This document shows, in pieces, positions 57,965 through 64,000 of a DNA stretch of 64,000 nucleotides; within the stretch, counting starts at the first letter, position 1; each line of letters starts with the position of its first letter. The position numbers were made by a program, and so were the translations under genes. The stretch spans positions 21,038,001 through 21,102,000 of the forward strand of contig JAWQUS010000030.1 of assembly GCA_036365455.1 (NCBI GenBank), read 5' to 3'. The notes under the pieces are model-generated. The model was not told where the DNA came from. It was given only the letters and a program-made list of their open reading frames with translations, and made no database searches. The DNA comes from Macrosoma leucophasiata (lineage: Eukaryota > Arthropoda > Insecta > Lepidoptera > Hedylidae).

Positions 57965-58185
57965 AGTGTTCCGTAGTAAACAAGGAGCCCATGTAGTTTC
58001 GCCACGTCCGTCTGTCTGTCTGTTTGTCTGTCTGTCTATCCGTCCGCGGTTTAGCGCAAAAACTATTAGTACTAGAGACTTGAAATTTGTCACATGTATA
58101 ATTGTTTACATCTTTATTACGCCGACAAATAGGTAGAATAAAAACATGACTTTTTTTGGGTACCTCCCCTACATGTAACGCGCAA
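57965..58185. repeat. interspersed repeat with GTTCCGTAGTAAACAAGGAG (copy 3)
   Basis: Same family as 23641 and 35589; here the full block through CCCCTACATGTAACGCG is present and abuts a LINE RT fragment. Confidence 0.6.
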
Positions 58186-58194
58186 ACTGGTGAT

Positions 58195-58500
58195 ACTCTA
58201 GATACTGCAGCAGTTGTGTGTTGAACATACGCTCCTTGACTTTAGAGAGGTTATTGCTATGTACTTGGCCGGGTCACTGCGATCCCCTTTTTTGGGTATC
58301 TGGTGCACGAGGGCTGTCTTCCACGCAGACGGTACCTTTCCACGATCGTAGGAAAGCGAGAACAGGCGCGTCTGAACGGGGGTAAGCTCAGGAGCGCACA
58401 TCTTCAACACCACCGCAGGGACGGAGTCCGGCCCACTCAACTTATTGATGTCAAAGATAAAAGCGCTCGCCTGACGTTCTTCTGAGAGAATTTGACGTCA
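58195..58500 (-). pseudogene. LINE reverse transcriptase fragment
   Basis: The minus strand reads SGPDSVPAVVLKMCAPELTP, LFSLSYDRGKVPSAWKTALV and HQIPKKGDRSDPAKY, then IAITSL: the first RT motifs of a non-LTR element. Only about 80 codons remain, frameshifted at the end. Confidence 0.7.
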
Positions 58501-58687
58501 GGCATAGAGCTTTCTCAGCGCGGGATGGTAGGCGCTGTGCCATTCGTACTTAAATAAAAAAAAACATAATTTAAACTCTAAAATTATTTATTTTGATATT
58601 ATATCATGTATTTGAGTTAGTAAGTGTAATTGGACTCGACGTCCGTTGTCTAATTAACTAAAAATAGTAAATAAATAATCAATGTCC

Positions 58688-59005
58688 GTACAACTGCAAC
58701 TGCCTCAGTAGCGTAATGGTAGCAGGTTACCACTACTACGCTGGGTGTCCTGGGTTCGAATCCCGGGTCGGGGACTATCAGAGATAACGATCAAAAATCC
58801 CTGGTGCTATTGGGATTTTACTATTTTCTGGAAGTTTCCCAGTAGGTACCTCGGAGTTTGGCAATGTGCCCGGAGATGGCAACAGGTTCGCCACCTGTTA
58901 CATGGGCCAAAACGTAACCGGCGAGTCGTGGGTGTTTGTATGTATGCTTGAATGCATGCATTTACCTCTGCCTACCCCTACGGGGATTACAGGCGTGAAG
59001 TTACG
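58688..59005 (+). mobile_element. tRNA-derived SINE (copy 4, best preserved)
   Basis: Complete head with A box (TAGCGTAATGGTAGC) and B box (GGGTTCGAATCCC), body TGTGCCCGGAGATGGCAACA, tail GGGGATTACAGGCGTGAAG. Confidence 0.8.
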
Positions 59006-59287
59006 TAATGTCCATACAATGATTGAGGGTTTTATTCGATTTTACCCATACAACAACAAACTTAGAAGTACCTATCTTTTAAAAGGACTCAATAGATTTA
59101 CAAAACGGTCCATAATTATTATTGTCGTGAGTAATTATTATTGGTGAACATACTTACGTACGTAAAAAAAAAATACCACAGGACCTCCTCGTTTTAAATC
59201 GGTTATAAACACAATAACTGATTACTGATTACTGATTACTAACTAACTCAAAACATGAAAATGTTGTTCATACAACGTGTAACATAA

Positions 59288-60240
59288 TAGAAATAGAAAA
59301 TATTTTTATTTCGAATAGATCTTTACAGATATTTTCAAAACGTCAAGAAATATATAAAATACCTAGAGTGAATAACCATTACATAAAGTAAAGCAAAATC
59401 ATATAATAATAGTAAATTAAAAATTAGAATTTAAACTACTTAGTTAAAACATAATAATCACAAAATTTTCAATTCCTTCCATGATGATAAATGAAGAAAA
59501 AGAAAAACTTATTCGTCAAGATCAAAGCTATTCACATAGCAGAGATCCAAGTGCAGTCACTACTGAGAAGAACTCCGCTACCCAACAAACTCAGTAAGAG
59601 CTCTGTTATATGAGAGCTTATCTTGTACAAATTATCGTGAAAAATCAAATAATGTGAACGTCCATAGCATAGATGCAAATAAACTGCTATCTACTAAATG
59701 AGATGTAGCTCCTGCAAACCAGAACAGACCAGTCCCCACCAACAGCACCCGTTCACGAGTATGACGCATGTGACAGCCATTCAAACTCAAACTCAAAAAT
59801 TCATTTAATCACTTGGAAATAATAGAATTTTCTTGTGATAGGTCAAATTACAAATATAAAATTAAGCGAATAACAACTGATACGTCGATTAATATGTCAA
59901 AGTAAATAAATTAATAATAGTCCAAAAATACTTAATAATAAAAATAGGTATCAACAGAATGTTCCATACTCTCTTTTGCAAACGGCAAGATAAGACTAAA
60001 CAAAAAAATATGGGACATTCTTTGTCATTCACTGGCAGAGTTCCAAAGCCCACATTACTGAGAAAAAAACCTGCCAAAACAAAACTCAGTAGGGCCAACC
60101 AACCTGCCAAAACAAAACTCATTGCCCTCCTCGACCATTTTAGAGGGAAGTGAGCAACCTGCCACACGACGCCGCCAAAGGCAAAGACATTTAAGCGTGC
60201 ATGACTGTTCTGGATATGCATACGGCAAAATAAAATACGC
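59288..60240 (-). mobile_element. CR1-like LINE 3' end (copy D), interrupted
   Basis: Same 3' block as 43763-44460 with the (TTTCTA)n tip at 59288. It reads to 59781 (GACGCATGTGACAGCCATT), is broken by a second LINE tip, and resumes at 60116 with TTGCCCTCCTCGACCATTTT, to 60240. Confidence 0.75.
59782..60115 (-). mobile_element. LINE 3' end with (TTTGAG)n tip, nested
   Basis: The left edge CAAACTCAAACTCAAA is the complement of the tail seen at 33850-33874; adjoining sequence matches it inverted. Inserted in the CR1-like copy. Its far part includes a duplicated CCTGCCAAAACAAAACTC. Confidence 0.6.
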
Positions 60241-62148
60241 ACACTAAACGTTAAGAATCGCTAACCGAGAACGAAGATAAGATAAGAATGGATTTCAGAT
60301 ATCTATAACACAGGTAACAAAACAAAATTATACATGTATTACAAAATTAATTACAATTAAATTAAATTATGGTCATGGTCCTTGCCCTTTGGGTGAACAT
60401 CATAGTAAACGAAAGTGAGACTAGTTAAAGTAAAAGTGTAATATTCAATGTTAACTATCCCTTGGTCTCTTTCTTTGTTTTTCTTTAACCTCCTGAGAGA
60501 ATGTGTAGTACATATTTACAACATAGAAAAGAAAAAATCCTACACCACCATTTATTAAAATCTGCTGGAACTTTTCATTAAACTGTATAGCCAAAATATC
60601 CTTTCGTCATAATAAGCTGTGATTGGCTGAAGAAGTAGCACAGCTTTTTAAATATTATTATCATTAATTTCAAGTGGATGATGGTGTAGGTACCGGAACC
60701 GCATGTTAAGTTTTTGAGATTTTTTATGAGATATTTAGTATTTGTAAATATTTTGCTATTCTTTTGTTTGTTTTGATGCATTTATCCCTATTACATAGTG
60801 GCGTTAAGTTTTAACTTGCATAAAACCAAGATATAAATAATAAAAGCTTTATGTTTTAAGTAATACGTGGGTTCTCAACGAAGTGGGTGAATTAAGTATA
60901 CCCAGTGTAGTAAATATACAACATAAAGACATTTACACTTTTTTTACTAAACTTTCTTGTTCTTTTGCTGGGTTTGCGGGATAAACACATATCCTAGACG
61001 AATGAGACATTATAACTTTTAAAGCACTCGCGTTTAACACTAAACTAGATATTGGGTAAAAACACTTTTTACCTTTATTCCGACGTTTCGACTCGGACTA
61101 AAGGTAAAAAGTGTTTTTACCCAATATCTATATCGCGTCACGACCCGGTTCGTAAAATTAGTAGAATGAGACATTGATTGGTCATATGAAGAGAGCCCGA
61201 CAGAAGACGTCCCGTCGGTGCGAAAAAAAAAAAAAAAACGAGCGAGTAATCTCAAGCTCGGAGCGGGATTCCCCCCTATTATGCCATTTGACACTTCCAC
61301 CCCCGAGTGTATGGTTCTAGCAGACATTTAGACAACAGACTGTTATCCTTTCTGCAAATGCCATACCTCTAGTGCCCGGTTAATGAAGGCAAGTCAGAGG
61401 TGAGAGACCAGGTGCCCTGTCCGGCCGCACAACTGTGTGGTGGACGAGGCGGAGTCCAGTTCTCTCGGAGGAACTCGAGATGATGGTAGGGGGTGGTGTC
61501 GCTACTCACCAACAGCTAGCCATAGGCTCCTCTGCCCCCTTATAAGTATTATTATTATTTCCCAACTATAAGTACGTATTGGTCAGCTATAGTACAAAAG
61601 TATTTGTAACGAAAAGAACTAATATGCCGACTGTGATTTTTGTAAGACTTAATCAAATTTTATTTGATAAATAAATATTCTTGTAGTGATTTGGAAGATT
61701 GTTTTGCTATGTAATATGATGTTGAACTTTTATTCAGCAAATGTAAGGAAATAATACCGACATGTTGATCAAATATTTTCTATGTTGTAAATATACTACA
61801 TTTTTACATTGAGAAAATCTAGATTTACCAACCAAGATTTTTTTTCTATCTTTTCAGATAATTTTGTAACCTATTTAGGCGATGCCGATAGTTTTTATTT
61901 GAATAACTGAAAAAAAAAGTTTATGGTGCTCAGGAGGTTTTATTACAATATTAATAATTTTCAATAATTTCAATACAGACTTTGTAGTATAACATGTGGC
62001 AATTGGTGGCAACACTGTCAATGTGTCAGTTGGTGTCAGTGAACCGACTCCGGCGCAGCCAATGTTTATGTATCTCAAATACTACAACTTTACATGGACG
62101 TCGACGGAAGTGATTAATATGCGCCGGTAGTCGGCACTAGGGCACTAG
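60241..62148. other. intergenic with palindrome and a LINE 3' end
   Basis: Holds a 32-bp-arm palindrome at 61046-61130 and a probable LINE 3' end at 61330-61560 (GAGACCAGGTGCCCTGTCCG, ending (ATT)n). No gene otherwise. Confidence 0.45.
61046..61130. repeat. inverted repeat, 32-bp perfect arms
   Basis: Arms 61046-61077 and 61099-61130 (TAGATATTGGGTAAAAACAC...) with a 21-nt loop containing CCGACGTTTCGACTCGG. Confidence 0.92.
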
Positions 62149-62153
62149 TCAGT
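62149..62153 (+). promoter_or_regulatory. possible initiator (TCAGT) of the Mtp-like gene
   Basis: Arthropod initiator motif 54 bp before the ATG, within a CAGT-rich stretch (62148-62170). No TATA box at the right distance. Weak evidence. Confidence 0.3.
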
Positions 62154-62206
62154 AGTCAGCACTGTCAGCAGTGAATCGGCGACCGTCCCCCGTATCGGTC
62201 ACGAGC

Positions 62207-62479
62207 ATGGTGGCGATGCCGACAGCGGCGAGAGCGGTGGCGGTGGCGGCGGTGTTGGTATGTGCGGCGAGGGCGGCGGCCGGGTCGTCGGTGGCGGGCG
62301 CGTGGAGCGGCGCGCGCGCGCTGGCGGCGCCGGCGCGGTTCGCGGTGGAGAGCGCGGTGCTGGTGAACGAGGCGGCGCGCCGCGACCGGGAGGTGGGCTA
62401 CCGCCTGCTGGCCGCGCTGCTCGTGCGCCCCGCCTGGGCCGACACGCGCACCGATGACCACTTCCTTTTGCAGTTTCAG
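62207..62479 (+). CDS. Mtp: microsomal triglyceride transfer protein large subunit-like, first exon
   Basis: 91 codons from ATG 62207 (a second in-frame ATG at 62216) to the donor TTTCAG/GTACTG, ending in phase 0. Residues 1 to about 26 form an Ala/Val-rich signal peptide. Then RFAVESAVLVNEAARR, DREVGYRLLAALLVRP and DDHFLLQFQ. The order 'tyrosine/Phe-rich strand, VLVNE, VGYR, ...D(D)HFLLQ' resembles the start of the vitellogenin-type lipid-transfer barrel of MTP. There, human MTP has a VGYRI segment and a DDDQL segment, from memory. MTP works in the ER lumen with PDI, loading lipid onto apolipoprotein. Very GC-rich, like the calpain exons. Other large lipid-transfer proteins are possible. Confidence 0.65.
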
Positions 62480-62834
62480 GTACTGTGCCCTACACTCTTG
62501 TAACTAGTGCATGGACAGTATTTAGCTACCCGTACTATTGTGACCCTGAGGGTCAAACTTTATCAGTGTAGCTTGTGAACCGATTTCATATTTTAACTTT
62601 AAAATTATTTTATGTTATCTTAATTACAGCATACACAGTCATGTTCAAGTAGGTATAATTTCTTTTTTTAGCATTGAACCTCTTATTTTTTTTTTTTTAA
62701 GTTTTTATGTTTCGAATATTAGTGTACCCAAATGTTGTCACGTATAAACTGTGATAGCTAGAAAGCTGAAATTTTCACAACTTATGTATTTCCATTGCCG
62801 CTAAAACAACAAATACTAAAAATAAATAAAATAA
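62480..62834 (+). other. Mtp-like gene intron 1, proximal part
   Basis: AT-rich with T-runs; no further exon before the mariner. Confidence 0.45.
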
Positions 62835-64000
62835 TAGGTTGGGGAAAAAGTCTTTTCGCATTATAGTATGTATGAACTTGTAATAAAATCTCTTTGGCTG
62901 TAGTATTTGTATCTGGTTGGTTTTGGTATCAAGTTAAAATTTTAAAGAACATAATTCCGGATTCAACTTAGGCAAATGTGTGATTTTCATTTGTTTTTCG
63001 TACTGTCAAGATGAGTGAATCTAATGAAAAAATTCAATACATTTTAAAATTTTACTACAAAAAGGCAAAAATGCAACGCAAGCCGCGAAAAAAATTTGCG
63101 ATGTTTATGGACCTAGTGCAGTGTCTGTGAGAGTAGCACAAATTTGGTTTAAGCGTTTTCAATCCGGAAATTTTGATGTCAAAGATGCACCTCGCTCTGG
63201 TCGCCCTATTACGGATAAAATGGATGCCATTTTTGAAAAAGTGGAGCAAGATCGACATATAAGTAGTTACGACGTAGCTGAAGAACTGAGAATTGATCAC
63301 AAAACAGTTTTGGCGCATTTGAAAAAGCTGGGTACAAAAAAAAGCTCGATATTTGGGTACCTCATGAGCTCACTGAAAGAAACCTAATGATCCGTGTACT
63401 CATTTGTGATTCTTTATTACGACGTAATGAAACCGAATCATTTTTGAAGAAGCTGATAACTGGTGATGAAAAGTGGATCACGTACGACAAGAACGTGCGA
63501 AAAAGGTCGTGGTCAAAGGCCGGTCAGGTTTCACAGACTGTGGCGAAACCCGGGTTAACTCACAATAAGGTGATGTTGTGTGTGTGGTGGGATTGGAGGG
63601 GCATTATTCATTATGAGCTATTACCACCAGGCAGGACTATCGATTCTGAACTCTACTGTGAACAACTGATGAGATTAAAGCAAGAAGTTGAGAGAAAGCG
63701 GCCGGAATTGATCAACAGAAGGGGTGTGGTGTTTCATCATGATAACACTAGACCTCACATCTTTAGCCACTCAGCAAAAATTAAGAGAGTTTGGCTGGGA
63801 GGTGTTAATGCATCCGCCGTATAGTCCTGACCTTGCACCTTCAGATTTCCACCTGTTTCGGTCTCTTCAGAATTCTTTATGCAATGTTAGGTTAACATCA
63901 CGAGAGGACTGCCAAATCCACTTGTCGCGGTATTTTGATGAGTAGTCCCAAATTTTTTATAGCAATGGGATCATGTCCCTACCTGCAAGATGGCAAAAGG
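62835..64000 (+). mobile_element. mariner element, copy 3, cut by window end
   Basis: Begins TAGGTTGGGGAAAAAGTC as in copy 2; the window ends about 115 bp before the expected 3' tip. Lies in intron 1 of the Mtp-like gene, same orientation. Confidence 0.9.
63011..63945 (+). pseudogene. mariner transposase, several frameshifts
   Basis: ATG 63011 as in copy 2. One base is lost from an A-run near 63063. Another base is lost and regained around 63325-63345, and two bases are lost near 63757 (CACATCTTTAGCC versus CACACATCTATAGCC). A TAG follows FDE at 63943. The catalytic segments TGDEKWI, HHDN and YSPDLAPSDFH are still readable in different frames. The lesions differ from those of copies 1 and 2. 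Confidence 0.88.

Noticed and set aside
58688..58770. Functional tRNA gene
   Set aside because: Only A and B boxes are recognisable and no cloverleaf folds. It is the head of a repeated SINE also present at 18488.

Overview
The window is nuclear DNA of a moth or butterfly (Lepidoptera, probably a noctuoid moth; inferred). The evidence is: spliced genes with small, very GC-rich exons in AT-rich introns; a eukaryotic tRNA-Leu with internal promoter boxes; three mariner copies; a BEL/Pao LTR retrotransposon; many truncated LINE and SINE copies; and several MITE families. Nothing prokaryotic is visible.

Two host protein genes lie on the + strand. The first is a calpain-family gene with 15 recognisable coding exons between 20052 and 53226 (735 codons plus an unseen N-terminus). 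All three catalytic positions are substituted (Cys to Ala, His to Thr, Asn to Ala), and the penta-EF-hand domain has lost most acidic calcium ligands. It therefore looks like an insect 'calpain C' type non-peptidase calpain. Its introns hold most of the repeats. The second gene begins at 62207: a signal-peptide exon resembling the N-terminus of the large subunit of microsomal triglyceride transfer protein. It runs out of the window.

Layout. 1-1.2 kb: tRNA-Leu(AAG) on the minus strand, then nothing clear. 1.2-4 kb: tail of a CR1-like LINE and a decayed Jockey-like LINE. 5.4-6.3 kb: GC-rich islands, possibly a promoter or 5' exon. 6.5-7.5 kb: a pogo/Tigger-like element with 27-bp terminal inverted repeats. 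7.55-13.7 kb: a complete, apparently very young BEL/Pao element (identical 174-bp LTRs, 5-bp target duplication, open gag and pol). 14-20 kb: small SINE and hAT-MITE copies. 20-53 kb: the calpain gene with mariner, MITE, SINE, LINE and satellite insertions, including a nest of LINEs in the 42.3-47.4 kb intron and a 138-bp exon/intron-spanning tandem array at 48.3-48.96 kb. 53-62 kb: intergenic repeats (nested MITEs, a 5S-rRNA-derived SINE, LINE remnants). 62.2-64 kb: first exon of the Mtp-like gene and a mariner cut by the window edge.

The two host genes lie head to tail about 9 kb apart, with no sign that they share a function. The most interesting items are the doubly dead calpain, the in-frame tandem duplication of an EF-hand exon with its splice sites, the fresh BEL/Pao copy with a Ty1-like CUU-AG overlap between gag and pol, and two halves of a LINE reverse transcriptase lying either side of a block of calpain exons.
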